This document shows positions 6,936-16,198 of a DNA stretch of 55,379 nucleotides, one piece after another. Where the stretch lies: positions 1 to 55,379 of the forward strand of contig JAGVGD010000016.1 in NCBI GenBank assembly GCA_020057245.1. The letters run 5' to 3'. Under the pieces are notes generated by a model, which did not search any database, had not been told where the DNA came from, and saw nothing but the letters and a program-made list of their open reading frames with translations. The position numbers and the translations under genes are program-made. This DNA comes from Thiobacillus sp. Lineage in GTDB: Bacteria; Pseudomonadota; Gammaproteobacteria; Burkholderiales; Thiobacillaceae. The first letter of the stretch is position 1, and each line of letters opens with the position of its first letter.

Positions 6936-9098
6936 ATGTCGTCCTTCCTTCAGGTCGCCCTCGACACCCCCTTGTACCGGCTGTTCGACTATCGCCTGCC
7001 GGACGGGCTGGGCGTCGTTCCCCCCGGCAGCCTGGTCGAGGTGCCATTCGGCCGGACCCGGCAAATAGGCATTGCCCTGAAACAGTCCAGCCACAGTACG
7101 ATCCAGGCCGACAAGCTGCGTGACGTCATCCGCATCTTTGATGACCGTCCCGCACTCGCCGCCGATGTCCTCCGTTTGGCACAGTTTTGCGCTGACTACT
7201 ATCACTATCCGCTCGGCGCGATCCTGCTTTCCACGCTGCCGCCGCGCCTGCGCAATGCCACGCCGTTCGCGCCGGCCACCCCCTGGCTGGTGCTGACCGA
7301 AGCCGGACGCACAGCCACGCTGTCGGCTCGCGCAAAATCACGGCTTGCGCTGCTCGAAGCCCTGCGAACTGCGCCACAAGCGCGCGAGACACTGCGCGCA
7401 AACGGACATACCCGCCACGCCAGCGCACTGATTGCAGAAGGCTGGGCCGAATGGGCGCGCGTGCCCCCGGCCGGCAGCACGCCCCCGGCCGCGACCGCGA
7501 TATCGCCACCCGCCACGGCTGAACAGCAAGCAGCCCTCGATCGCCTGCTGCCGGCCCTCGGACAATTCGGCGTTCACCTGATCCACGGCGTCACAGGCAG
7601 TGGCAAGACCGAGCTGTATCTGAGGATGATCGACGCCGTACTGGATCAAGGCAGGCAAACGCTGGTCCTGATTCCAGAAATTTCGCTCACCCCGCAGCTG
7701 GAGCAGCAATTTCGCCGCCGATTTCCCGGACGCCGCATTGTTACCCTGCACAGCGGATTGAGCGAGAAGGAACGCACCGAGAACTGGCTTGCCGCACCCG
7801 ATGCAGACCTGCTGCTCGGCACCCGTCTGTCGGTGTTTACACCGCTGCCGCGCTTGGGGCTGATCGTGGTTGACGAAGAACACGACCTCTCGTTCAAACA
7901 ACAGGAAGGGCTGCGCTATTCAGCGCGAGATGTAGCGATCGCACGTGCCCAGCAATGCAAGATTCCGATAGTGCTGGGCTCGGCCACGCCCTCGCTGGAA
8001 AGCTACGCACAAGCCTTGAGTACTCGCTACCAGCTGGTCGAGTTGAAACAGCGCGCGATCAAGCAAGCGCAACTCCCGACCATCGAACTGGTGGATCTCA
8101 AGCACATCCCGCTCGACAACGGCCTCACCCGCCCGGCCCTGCAGGCGCTCGGCGAAACCCTCACGCGCGGCGAACAAAGTCTGGTTTTCCTCAACCGGCG
8201 TGGTTATGCGCCCGCACTGTATTGCCCCAGTTGCGCTTGGGTATCACCCTGCCCCAGCTGTTCTTCACGCCTGGTACTGCATCAAGCTGCACGGCGGCTT
8301 AAATGCCATCACTGCGGCTTCGAATCGCGCATCCCTGCCGAGTGTCCAAGTTGCGGCAACCCGGACCTCAAAGCACTTGGCCAGGGCACGCAGCGGCTGG
8401 AGGAAACGCTCGCGGCGCTGCTACCCACCGCACGTATTCGCCGCATTGATCGCGATAGCATGCGGCCACGCGCCTGGTCCGAGCTTGGCGAGGCGGTACA
8501 TGCGGGCACACTCGACATCCTGGTTGGCACGCAAATGCTGGCCAAAGGCCACGATTTCCCCAACATGACGCTGGCGCTGATCCTCGACACCGACGGCGCA
8601 CTCTACAGTCCGGATTTTCGTGCCACGGAACGGCTGTTCGCCCAACTGATGCAAGTCGCCGGACGTGCAGGTCGAGCCGACAAACCGGGGCGCGTATTGA
8701 TACAGACAGCATTCCCGGACCATCCACTATTCCGGTTCTTGCAGCGGCATGACTTCGCTGGTTACGCCCGCATGCTGCTGGCCGAACGCAAACAACTGGA
8801 TCTGCCCCCCTTGACCCGGCAGGTGCTGCTGCGCGCCGAAGCGCCATCGATGTCAGCCTCGTTGGCGTTCCTGCAGCAAGCTGCGCGAATCGCGCCCGAA
8901 CACCCGCACATCAGCGTATTTACCGCCGTGCCTGCACCCATGGCACGCATCGCCAACCTGGAACGCGCGCAACTGCTTATCCAATCAGCCTCGCGGCGGG
9001 CATTGCAGGCATTCGTGCATGAGTGGCAGCCGCAACTGGACACGATCAAACCCCACGTTGCACGCTGGTCGCTGGATATCGATCCACTGGTGTTCTGA
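6936..9098 (+). CDS. priA: Primosomal replication restart helicase PriA
   Basis: A 720-residue superfamily 2 helicase that recognises stalled forks and reloads the replisome. The N-terminal 3'-DNA-binding domain opens with VALDTPLYRLFDYRLP. The Walker A motif is GVTGSGKTELYLR, motif II is DEEHD and motif III is LGSATPS. The zinc-binding insert carries CPSC and CHHC type cysteine pairs (CPSCAWVSPCPSC, CHHCGFESRIPAECPSCG). Motif VI is QVAGRAGR. The length fits the family and no key motif is missing. The start at 6936 is the family N-terminus. No partner primosome genes are adjacent. Confidence 0.96.
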   Translation: MSSFLQVALDTPLYRLFDYRLPDGLGVVPPGSLVEVPFGRTRQIGIALKQSSHSTIQADKLRDVIRIFDDRPALAADVLRLAQFCADYYHYPLGAILLSTLPPRLRNATPFAPATPWLVLTEAGRTATLSARAKSRLALLEALRTAPQARETLRANGHTRHASALIAEGWAEWARVPPAGSTPPAATAISPPATAEQQAALDRLLPALGQFGVHLIHGVTGSGKTELYLRMIDAVLDQGRQTLVLIPEISLTPQLEQQFRRRFPGRRIVTLHSGLSEKERTENWLAAPDADLLLGTRLSVFTPLPRLGLIVVDEEHDLSFKQQEGLRYSARDVAIARAQQCKIPIVLGSATPSLESYAQALSTRYQLVELKQRAIKQAQLPTIELVDLKHIPLDNGLTRPALQALGETLTRGEQSLVFLNRRGYAPALYCPSCAWVSPCPSCSSRLVLHQAARRLKCHHCGFESRIPAECPSCGNPDLKALGQGTQRLEETLAALLPTARIRRIDRDSMRPRAWSELGEAVHAGTLDILVGTQMLAKGHDFPNMTLALILDTDGALYSPDFRATERLFAQLMQVAGRAGRADKPGRVLIQTAFPDHPLFRFLQRHDFAGYARMLLAERKQLDLPPLTRQVLLRAEAPSMSASLAFLQQAARIAPEHPHISVFTAVPAPMARIANLERAQLLIQSASRRALQAFVHEWQPQLDTIKPHVARWSLDIDPLVF

Positions 9099-9280
9099 AT
9101 ATCGCGCAGAGCGCAGAGCATTAACAAAGCATTCGTGCGGCCAGCGAGCCTATGGTCACAGGTCTTTGTCTGGTCGCGGCCGATCTACCGCACAACAACT
9201 GCCCCGCATAGAGCGGCCATAAACACAAATCAATTGTTGGTTTTAGCATGCTGGTTCGCTTTCGCTGATCAACAGGCAAA

Positions 9281-9306
9281 AAAACGGGAGCCGAAGCTCC
9301 CGTTTT
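9281..9306 (-). terminator. Bidirectional terminator between priA and ompA-like gene
   Basis: An 11-bp perfect stem (AAAACGGGAGC / GCTCCCGTTTT) with a CGAA tetraloop. The T-run follows on the minus strand (bases 9278-9284), so it ends the ompA-like transcript, and it can also stop read-through from priA. The 227 bases between the two genes hold no other recognised element. Confidence 0.9.
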
Positions 9307-9325
9307 AATCGTCACCGTTCAAGCA

Positions 9326-10153
9326 TTACTGAGCAGGCGCAACCTTCGCACCCCACAGTTCGACACGGCGATTTTCAGCACGGCCTGCCTTGGTGGTGTT
9401 GCTGGCTACCGGACTGGCTTCACCGTAGCCTTTTGCAGTGATGCGATCAGCAGGAGCACCCTTCTTGATCATCGCATTACGCACGACATCCGCACGCTTC
9501 TGCGACAGCTTCAAGTTGTAGGCTTCTGAACCAACGCTGTCGGTGTAACCCTTCAGTTCGAATTGCTCGCCTGGCATGCTATTAATGTGAGCAACAGCCT
9601 TGTCGATTTTCTCGTCGGCAGTCGGCTTCAGCGTAGCCTTGTCGAAGTCAAAATTCACGTCACCCAAAACCACAATCGGCGCATCGGGAGTGGGTGCGGG
9701 TGCGGGTGCGGGGACAGCAGCGGGCTCGGGAGTAACAACGACGGGCGGGCAACCATCAGGGGTTTGTGCGTAAACGGTGGGGCACTTGTCCACAGAATCC
9801 AGTACGCCATCGCCATCGGTGTCGATTTCGCAACCGAGGGCGTTCACTTTCATGCCTGCAGGCGTATTGGGGCACTTATCGGTCCAGTCTTCAACCGTGT
9901 CCTTGTCTGCATCTTCAATTGCACAGCCCTTGTCCAGAATTTGCTTGCCGGGGCAACCAATGGTGCGGTTGATTTCATGGGCAGTCGTAGCCGGCACCTG
10001 AACTGCGTCCGGCGAATGAATGGTTTCAGGTTTCCATACACCTGCGCCGACGTTGGACGGATCATAAAAATAGGGGTCGGCGGCTTGGGCATTAACTGCA
10101 CCAACAGAGATCAGGGCGGTGCTGAGCAAGCTGAAAATGAGGGGGGTACGCAT
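9326..10153 (-). CDS. OmpA-family outer membrane protein with thrombospondin type 3 repeats
   Basis: A 275-residue protein with a signal peptide (about 1-24, VNAQA). The middle is a calcium-binding acidic region of thrombospondin type 3-like repeats (DADKDTVEDWTDKCPNTP, then DTDGDGVLDSVDKCP), followed by a Pro/Ala hinge. The C-terminal OmpA-like peptidoglycan-binding domain (about 165-270) has LKGYTDSVGSEAYNLKLSQKRA and the closing NRRVELW. It lacks an N-terminal eight-strand barrel, so it is more like a periplasmic or outer-membrane-associated peptidoglycan anchor than classical OmpA. It lies downstream of the dsr-cysG operon on the same strand, 319 bases away, and is likely a separate unit. 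Confidence 0.85.
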   Translation of the reverse strand: MRTPLIFSLLSTALISVGAVNAQAADPYFYDPSNVGAGVWKPETIHSPDAVQVPATTAHEINRTIGCPGKQILDKGCAIEDADKDTVEDWTDKCPNTPAGMKVNALGCEIDTDGDGVLDSVDKCPTVYAQTPDGCPPVVVTPEPAAVPAPAPAPTPDAPIVVLGDVNFDFDKATLKPTADEKIDKAVAHINSMPGEQFELKGYTDSVGSEAYNLKLSQKRADVVRNAMIKKGAPADRITAKGYGEASPVASNTTKAGRAENRRVELWGAKVAPAQ

Positions 10154-10472
10154 AGTGATTAGGCTCCTGTGATTGATTTAAAGCTTTTAATTCGTCGCAT
10201 GTTGCTGATGCCGAAAGCGTACGGGAACATGCTTGGTCGCGTGACTATAACGCTATGCCTGTACACCTTACAAGGGCATGGGACAGGATTTTGCCCGGAT
10301 TCGTGGCGCACTGTTAGCATTAAGGCTACATTTTCTTCAGTTTGTGACTTTAATGCCACACTGCTTCGGAGACAGTGTGCAGTTCACATTTTTCAGTATG
10401 GGAAAGAAGTGGCCGCGATTCAAGAGACAAGCGCGTCATACCCTCACGTGCGCGGATATGAAGGAGCCAAAT
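10154..10472 (-). other. Intergenic region between cysG and the ompA-like gene
   Basis: No gene is seen. A stable hairpin lies at 10357-10379 (CACACTG / CAGTGTG, with a TTCG-type apex). It is a candidate 3' end or processing structure for the long dsr-cysG transcript, but no T-run follows on the minus strand. The region next to 10153 should contain the ompA-like promoter; the SD CAGGAG is visible upstream of the start. Confidence 0.4.
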
Positions 10473-11912
10473 TCAGCGCAAGTGATCGGGCGCCTCAAGC
10501 GGTGAACGCTGCGTTTGCTCCTCATGTTGCTCAGGCTGATACCAGCCCAGCTTCTCACGCAACTTGACTACATTACCGACGATGATAAGCGTAGGCGCTT
10601 TCAAGCCGGCGGTAGCGGCAAGCCCGGGAAGCGTGGATAGCGTTCCGGTCACAACGCGTTGAGTCGGCAGCGTTCCCTGCTGGATGATCGCGGCTGGCGT
10701 GGTCGAGTCGAGCCCGTGTTTGACCAGCGCCTCACACAGCAATGGCAAGCCTTTCAGCCCCATGTAAATGACAATGGTCTGGTCGTGGCGGGCAATGCCG
10801 TCCCAGTTCATGTTGAACGTGTTGTCCTTGAGATGACCGGTTACAAAGGCGACCGACTGCGCGTAATCGCGATGGGTCAGCGGAATCCCGGCATAGGACG
10901 CAACGCCCGCTGCTGCCGTAATACCCGGAACGACCTGAAAGGGTACGCCGTGTTCGACCAGGGTTTCGATCTCCTCGCCGCCCCGACCAAAGATGAACGG
11001 ATCGCCGCCCTTGAGCCGCAGGGTACGCTTGCCGGCTTTGGCCAGACGTACCAGCAGCATGTTGATTTCCTCTTGCGGCACAGCGTGGTCGTCACGCTCC
11101 TTGCCGACATAGATGCGCTCGGCATCGCGCCGGCACATATCGAGAATAGGCTGCGAAACGAGCCGGTCGTGAACGATGACATCGGCCTGCTGCATCAAGC
11201 GGAGCGCGCGGAAAGTCAACAAATCCGGATTGCCCGGGCCGGCACCGACGAGATAAACCTCGCCCCGGCTGATGTCATGGGTTGCGGCATTCGCGATCAT
11301 CGCCTCGAGTTGCTTTTCTGCCTCGGCTTCGCGCCCGGAGAAAACCATTTCCGCTACCGGCGACAGGAACACCTTCTCCCAGAATGCGCGCCGCTGCTCC
11401 GGCTTGACTGTGCTGCGCACACGTTCCTTGAAGCGCGAAGCGAGCGCGCCCAGACGGCCATAGGCGGCCGGAATCATGGTTTCCAGACGTGCGCGCAGCA
11501 TGCGCGCCAGTACCGGTGCCTCACCGCCACTGGATACCGCAACCATGATGGGCGAGCGATCGATGATTGATGGCAGGATGTAACTGCACAGTGCGGGTTT
11601 GTCAGCGACGTTGACCGGCAGATGACGCGCCCGCGCCGCATCGGAGATGAGCGTGGCAAGCGCCATATCGTCTTCGACCACAATAACGGCATCCTTGCCG
11701 TCGAGCAGCGACACCGAGAAGCTGTCAGCGACCCGGCTCACCCGGTCGGCGTTAGGCAAGCGCTCCCAGGCCTCATGCAACGCCGGTGCCGCAATATCCA
11801 CACGCGCACCTGCACGTAGCAGCAGTTCAGCTTTGCGCGCAGCCGTTTCAGAGCCGCCGACGACCAGACAATGGCGGTCACGCAAGTCAAGAAAAATAGG
11901 CAGATAGTTCAT
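10473..11912 (-). CDS. cysG: Siroheme synthase (multifunctional CysG)
   Basis: A 479-residue fusion enzyme that makes siroheme from uroporphyrinogen III. The N-terminal half (about 1-205) is the precorrin-2 dehydrogenase/ferrochelatase module, with Rossmann motif CLVVGGSETAARKAELLL. The C-terminal half (about 215-460) is the SAM-dependent uroporphyrinogen III methyltransferase, with VYLVGAGPGNPDLLTFRALR, VIVHDRLVS and RLKGGDPFIFGRGGEE. It starts 3 bases after the dsrR stop, so it is the last gene of the dsr operon. It can supply the siroheme needed by DsrAB. Operon membership of a full CysG rather than dsrS is noteworthy. Confidence 0.95.
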   Translation of the reverse strand: MNYLPIFLDLRDRHCLVVGGSETAARKAELLLRAGARVDIAAPALHEAWERLPNADRVSRVADSFSVSLLDGKDAVIVVEDDMALATLISDAARARHLPVNVADKPALCSYILPSIIDRSPIMVAVSSGGEAPVLARMLRARLETMIPAAYGRLGALASRFKERVRSTVKPEQRRAFWEKVFLSPVAEMVFSGREAEAEKQLEAMIANAATHDISRGEVYLVGAGPGNPDLLTFRALRLMQQADVIVHDRLVSQPILDMCRRDAERIYVGKERDDHAVPQEEINMLLVRLAKAGKRTLRLKGGDPFIFGRGGEEIETLVEHGVPFQVVPGITAAAGVASYAGIPLTHRDYAQSVAFVTGHLKDNTFNMNWDGIARHDQTIVIYMGLKGLPLLCEALVKHGLDSTTPAAIIQQGTLPTQRVVTGTLSTLPGLAATAGLKAPTLIIVGNVVKLREKLGWYQPEQHEEQTQRSPLEAPDHLR

Positions 11913-11915
11913 GAA

Positions 11916-12242
11916 TTACTCGACAGTCGGGGTTTCGGATGCATCTTCAGCAGAATAAGGTGGAATGAAAATGAAGCGCAGGTCGCCCGGGTTCATTTCG
12001 ACGAAGTCGAGCGTGACGCCCTGCAAATAAGGCGTGCTGGATGCAGCAATCAATACCTCAATGCCATTGACGACAAGATGTTCGTCTGCCTCGCGCTCGG
12101 TATCGAACCCCATGCCATAGTTCACGCCACCATCATCTTCCTGGTAAGCCGCAACCCTCAAAATCAAATCGAATACATCGGGATTGTTGTTGGCAACGCG
12201 AATCTGCGCAGCTGCGCTGTCGGTAATTTTAATCATGGGCAA
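11916..12242 (-). CDS. dsrR: DsrR, cysteine-free IscA-like protein
   Basis: A 108-residue protein of the A-type Fe-S carrier (IscA/SufA) fold, recognisable from IKITDSAAAQIRVA at the start and the GMGFD region. It contains no cysteine at all, so it lacks the three ligands that define A-type carriers. The same is known for DsrR of Allochromatium vinosum, where DsrR is reported to influence dsr gene expression after transcription rather than carry clusters. It lies between dsrN (9-base gap) and cysG (3-base gap). Function here is inferred from that orthologue. Confidence 0.88.
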   Translation of the reverse strand: MPMIKITDSAAAQIRVANNNPDVFDLILRVAAYQEDDGGVNYGMGFDTEREADEHLVVNGIEVLIAASSTPYLQGVTLDFVEMNPGDLRFIFIPPYSAEDASETPTVE

Positions 12243-12251
12243 ACCTCGAAA

Positions 12252-13670
12252 TTAAGTGGCCGCAAGCGCTTTGCGCGCGCGGACCTGTTTTAGAAAGGGG
12301 GAGATCCAACCCCGTGCGCCGGAGCCACGACGATGCACATAGCCGGCAAGCAGGTTATGCCGCTGATATCCATCGTGCCACCCGTCGATGCCGTGACCAC
12401 GCTTCACTTCATAGGCATATGTGGAGTCAGCAGGCAGGTTTTCCAAGCTCGAATAGTGAAATTCATGCGCCGGTATCGTATCGGTCTCCAGCCAGCGGTC
12501 CTTACCCGTGGGTTGCAGCACGGCATACCCTCGCCCGACCGGGCGTTCGTGCATCACGGTGTCACCCGGCACCGAACCTACCATCTGTCGTGTCAGCCCC
12601 TGCCAACGCAAACTTCTAGACAGGTACATGAGCCCGCCACATTCGGCGTAAGTAGGCAAGCCTGCTTCGATGGCGTGGCGAATCTGGCTGCGTAGTGAAG
12701 CATTGGCTTCAAGCTCGGTCATGAACACTTCTGGAAATCCGCCTCCGATGATCAGTCCATCCAGCTCGGGCAGGTCTGGCGTACTCAGCGTATCGATCTC
12801 GATCAAGTCCACATTCGTTGAACGCAGTGTGTCGAGATCTTCGTTGTAATAGAAACCAAAGGCCTGATCGTGCGCGATCCCGATCCGCAAGCGCTCAGAG
12901 TTCGCCGGCCTCTCATCCACGAGTTGGATCTCGCTGGCAGCTGCCCCATCTGCAATCGCAAGAAAGCGCGTCAGGTCAACCTGTGCGGCCACACGCTCAC
13001 CCACATGCTGGATGCGCACACGCGCAGCGTCCTGCTCATTGGCGGGGACCAGACCAAGATGTCTTTCTGCAATCTGCATGCTGACATCGTGCTGCACCGC
13101 ACCAATGACTTCTACATCCGTGTAATGCTCAATCACCGCGCGCAATTTGGATTCGTGACGGCTGCCGCCCAGATTGTTGAGTATCACGCCGGCGATCCGG
13201 ATATCCGGATCGAATGCCTGATAACCCAGGATCAAGGGCGCGACACCGCGGGTCATGCCGCGCGCATCGATCACCAATACCACCGGCGCCCCCAGCAGCT
13301 TGGCTAGCGCGGCATTACTGTTGCTCCCGTCGAGATCAAGGCCGTCATACAGCCCCTTGTTGCCCTCGATCAAGCTGATTCGGGCAGTCGAGGCAGCGCG
13401 TGCGAACTGTTGCTCGATTTCGTCGCGCCCCATCATATGGAAATCGAGGTTGTAGCAGGGACGTTGTGCGGCCATGCTCAACCAGAGCGGGTCAATGTAG
13501 TCAGGGCCCTTCTTGAAAGGCTGCACGCCATGGCCCCGCGCATGAAGCGCGGCGCATAGGCCGAGGCTAAGCGTGGTCTTGCCGGAAGACTTATGCGCCG
13601 CAGAAATAAAGACGCGGGGCAAATTTGCCCCGCGTCCTGATTCTGCTATGTCCGTGCTGTGCTGGCTCAT
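12252..13670 (-). CDS. dsrN: DsrN, CbiA-like amidase for siroheme
   Basis: A 472-residue protein of the cobyrinic acid a,c-diamide synthase family. The N-terminal ATPase domain has the P-loop AAHKSSGKTTLSLGL and the FKKGPDYIDPLW signature. The C-terminal class I glutamine amidotransferase domain has the nucleophile in YAECGGLMYL and the closing His in AHEFHYSS. In sulfur oxidisers it is proposed to amidate siroheme to siroamide, the DsrAB cofactor. There is no cobalamin cluster around it, which supports the Dsr role. It begins 43 bases after dsrP. Confidence 0.92.
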   Translation of the reverse strand: MSQHSTDIAESGRGANLPRVFISAAHKSSGKTTLSLGLCAALHARGHGVQPFKKGPDYIDPLWLSMAAQRPCYNLDFHMMGRDEIEQQFARAASTARISLIEGNKGLYDGLDLDGSNSNAALAKLLGAPVVLVIDARGMTRGVAPLILGYQAFDPDIRIAGVILNNLGGSRHESKLRAVIEHYTDVEVIGAVQHDVSMQIAERHLGLVPANEQDAARVRIQHVGERVAAQVDLTRFLAIADGAAASEIQLVDERPANSERLRIGIAHDQAFGFYYNEDLDTLRSTNVDLIEIDTLSTPDLPELDGLIIGGGFPEVFMTELEANASLRSQIRHAIEAGLPTYAECGGLMYLSRSLRWQGLTRQMVGSVPGDTVMHERPVGRGYAVLQPTGKDRWLETDTIPAHEFHYSSLENLPADSTYAYEVKRGHGIDGWHDGYQRHNLLAGYVHRRGSGARGWISPFLKQVRARKALAAT

Positions 13671-13713
13671 GCTGTCCTTTCGCCAACCGGGCTTAACCCG
13701 GCCGGCTTAGGTA

Positions 13714-14916
13714 TCAGTGTTCCAGTTTGGCAACCGTTGCGTCGTCCAGCGTGGCCGGCAGCAAGCGCAAAACCTTTACGCCAAAGGTTGTTGCCAACAG
13801 GGCAATCGCCACGCCCCCCAGGCCGAGGAAGAACTCGGGCACGCTGGGTGCATAGCTGTGAACCTGGCCGTCCGCGAAGCTGCTCTTTTCGATCAAGCCG
13901 GGGAACATGTCCAGAGGGAAAGCCTGCGCGCCAATGATCGTGACGTACATCTGCGCCATGCCGCCCAGAATGATCAATGCACATGCAACCATGATCCAGG
14001 TACGCTGTTTGCCCAGAGCCGTAAGCAATATCAATAGCGGGAGCACACAACCAATAATGATTTGCCCAACCCAGAACAGCGTGGTAATGATGCCGCCATC
14101 ACGCAGGATGAATGCCTCGACACCCTCCATTTTGGCGAAGTACAAACTGGTCAGATGGTAAACCACAGTGAAATACAGCACAGCCGCAACGAATACCGCA
14201 AGCAGCCCCTTCAGGCGAAGCATGACTGCGTCGCCCAGCGCGCGGCCCGTCCAGGCGTAAGCCGCAGCCAGCACCATCAGGTAGACAGCAAGGCCGTAGG
14301 CAAACGACATGATGATGAACATCGGCGCAAGCATGGAAGTGCCATAAAGTTCGCGCGCAATCAGGAAGCCAAACAGCGATCCCGTACCGGTAGTCAAAAT
14401 CAGGCGCCAAATGAAAGCTGCCGTACCGGCTGCTTTCGAGTAAGGGGCAACCGAACGATCAAGCATCGTCCACAGATAGATGCCGACCAAGCCAAAGAAA
14501 CCGGAATAGAGGAACACGTTCCAGGTGAACATCGACTTGAAATTGAAGTGCGTCATCGCCACGATCAAACGATCTGAACGACCCAGATCCAGCACGAGAA
14601 CCAGCAAACCGCCCAGCATCAGGGCCAGTGCAAGTACAGCCGACAGCGGGGCTAGCGGTTTGTACATTTTCTGGTTGAACACCGAAGCAATGGAGGCGAC
14701 GTTAAGCGCACCCGATGCTGCCACGATCAGGAACACTGCAAACACGTGAGGCAGGCCCCATACAATCTGGTTGTCCATGCCCGTTACGACGTGGCCGTGG
14801 TGGTGCATGTAATTCCAGGCCAATGCGCCAAACAGAACGAAAAGACCCAGTCCTCCGAACAGCAGCCAATATTTCAGGCTGCTGCCTTCTACTTCGCGGA
14901 AAGTGATGCTTGCCAT
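13714..14916 (-). CDS. dsrP: DsrP, NrfD-type quinone-interacting membrane subunit
   Basis: A 400-residue integral membrane protein with about ten hydrophobic helices. It belongs to the NrfD/PsrC family of quinone-binding subunits. With DsrO and DsrJ it forms the periplasm-facing half of the DsrMKJOP complex, linking quinones to periplasmic redox carriers. Features seen are an N-terminal cytoplasmic segment before the first helix (LLFGGLGLFVLFGALAW), and many conserved small and aromatic residues in helices such as MFIIMSFAYGLAVYLMVLA. It follows dsrO by 6 bases. The length matches the family (about 400). Confidence 0.93.
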   Translation of the reverse strand: MASITFREVEGSSLKYWLLFGGLGLFVLFGALAWNYMHHHGHVVTGMDNQIVWGLPHVFAVFLIVAASGALNVASIASVFNQKMYKPLAPLSAVLALALMLGGLLVLVLDLGRSDRLIVAMTHFNFKSMFTWNVFLYSGFFGLVGIYLWTMLDRSVAPYSKAAGTAAFIWRLILTTGTGSLFGFLIARELYGTSMLAPMFIIMSFAYGLAVYLMVLAAAYAWTGRALGDAVMLRLKGLLAVFVAAVLYFTVVYHLTSLYFAKMEGVEAFILRDGGIITTLFWVGQIIIGCVLPLLILLTALGKQRTWIMVACALIILGGMAQMYVTIIGAQAFPLDMFPGLIEKSSFADGQVHSYAPSVPEFFLGLGGVAIALLATTFGVKVLRLLPATLDDATVAKLEH

Positions 14917-14922
14917 GTCGAT

Positions 14923-15696
14923 TTAGATTCCGTGATAGCGAACGCCGAGATTCAGATTCAAGTCGGCACGAACCTGCTTGGTAGGCAGTTCACGCAAACG
15001 CTTCGAAATCTCGCTTTCGGGGTCATTCATGTCGCCGAACAACAGTGCATTGTGGCCAGAAGCCGTGCAGGCTTCCACACATGCTGTCGTGCCGTCGCCG
15101 CGGTCGATTTTTTGCACGCAGAGAGTGCATGACTCTACGCAGCCCATGCCACGCGGCACATCCGCTTTCTGGGTATCGTTCAAGGGTTCGTGAACCAGCG
15201 AACGGGCCTTGTAAGGACAAGCCATCATGCAATAGCGGCAGCCAATACAAGTGTGTCGATTGACCAGAACGATACCGTCAGCACGCTTGAACGAGGCCCC
15301 GGTCGGACACACATCGACGCAAGGCGCATCGGCACAGTGCTGGCACATCATCGGCAGATTGGTTTCGAACTGCGTCAAAGGATCCTGCAGTTCGAGCTTG
15401 CGGATCCACTGAGGCGCCTGGTTCTTATGCTGGCTTTCAGCAACAGGCGTCCAGCCATTCTCTGTGCTGCACGCAGAAACACAATCGTTGCAGCCCGTTC
15501 CACACTTGGTCGCGTCGACCAGCATGCCCCAGCGTACTGCGCTACTGGCTGCCTGTTCTTCGGGACGCCCATGCGCGACTTCCATCAGCATGATGCCAGG
15601 CGCCAGACTCAGCCCTGCAGCCGATGCAGCCAACCCGACAAACCGACGCCGCTCCGGAGAGCTGGGCGTGTTCTCTATGGATTTATCTTCGCTCAT
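14923..15696 (-). CDS. dsrO: DsrO, periplasmic iron-sulfur protein
   Basis: A 257-residue ferredoxin-like electron carrier of DsrMKJOP. It has a twin-arginine signal (ERRRFVGLAASAAGLSLAPG), so it is folded with its clusters before export. Ferredoxin-type cysteine motifs include CGTGCNDCVSACS, CQHCADAPCVDVCPTG and CIGCRYCMMACPYKAR, plus CVESCTLCVQK, enough for three to four [4Fe-4S] clusters. Its ATG overlaps the dsrJ stop in an ATGA arrangement, implying translational coupling. It should pass electrons between DsrJ and DsrP. Confidence 0.94.
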   Translation of the reverse strand: MSEDKSIENTPSSPERRRFVGLAASAAGLSLAPGIMLMEVAHGRPEEQAASSAVRWGMLVDATKCGTGCNDCVSACSTENGWTPVAESQHKNQAPQWIRKLELQDPLTQFETNLPMMCQHCADAPCVDVCPTGASFKRADGIVLVNRHTCIGCRYCMMACPYKARSLVHEPLNDTQKADVPRGMGCVESCTLCVQKIDRGDGTTACVEACTASGHNALLFGDMNDPESEISKRLRELPTKQVRADLNLNLGVRYHGI

Positions 15697-16196
15697 TGGG
15701 CAATTCCAGCCATATCTTCAGCACTGACTTTATCGTTTGTCTGGGTCGCCATCTTGTGTGCGTAATGGGCGGACTCAGCATTCATTGGATGCATCGCCAT
15801 CGAAGCCTGCGGCTTGGTGGAATGGCATTCAAAGCAATCGATCTTCACAGCCGCATAACTATGGCAACTGACGCAAAAGTCATCCTTGCCCTTGGCTACG
15901 CTACCTGTCGTTTCGCTTGCGTGACAGTTGATACATTCCTTGAGGCTGTGCTTCTTGGTGCGAACACCTTCGATGACCGTTTTATCACGGTGATGATCCA
16001 GAACGTCCATGTGGTTACGCCGCATGTATTCTGTATCCTCCACACATTGCTCACCCTTGACCGCCTTGGTGATCACGGGCTTGGCGGCAACGCCGGTCTT
16101 GGGTGCAGAAGTGGACTCCGCCCCCGCCCATGCAAGCGCGGCCGTTGTAAGAACGACTGCACCCAAGGCCAGCAAACGTTTCATCTTGCCTGCCAC
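15693..16196 (-). CDS. dsrJ: DsrJ, triheme cytochrome c
   Basis: A 167-residue periplasmic cytochrome with an N-terminal signal/anchor (about 5-24). Three heme motifs are present: CINCH (88-92), CVSCH (108-112) and CFECH (121-125). Cys51, in GEQCVED, precedes the first heme; its likely counterpart in A. vinosum DsrJ is a proposed unusual His/Cys heme ligand. DsrJ is part of DsrMKJOP and probably exchanges electrons or sulfur compounds in the periplasm. It starts 2 bases after dsrL ends. Confidence 0.93.
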   Translation of the reverse strand: MAGKMKRLLALGAVVLTTAALAWAGAESTSAPKTGVAAKPVITKAVKGEQCVEDTEYMRRNHMDVLDHHRDKTVIEGVRTKKHSLKECINCHASETTGSVAKGKDDFCVSCHSYAAVKIDCFECHSTKPQASMAMHPMNAESAHYAHKMATQTNDKVSAEDMAGIAQ

Positions 16197-16198
16197 GC

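Noticed and set aside
10357-10379. Rho-independent terminator of the dsr-cysG operon
   Set aside because: The hairpin is good but is not followed by a T-run on the minus strand, so it is recorded only as a structure in the intergenic entry.
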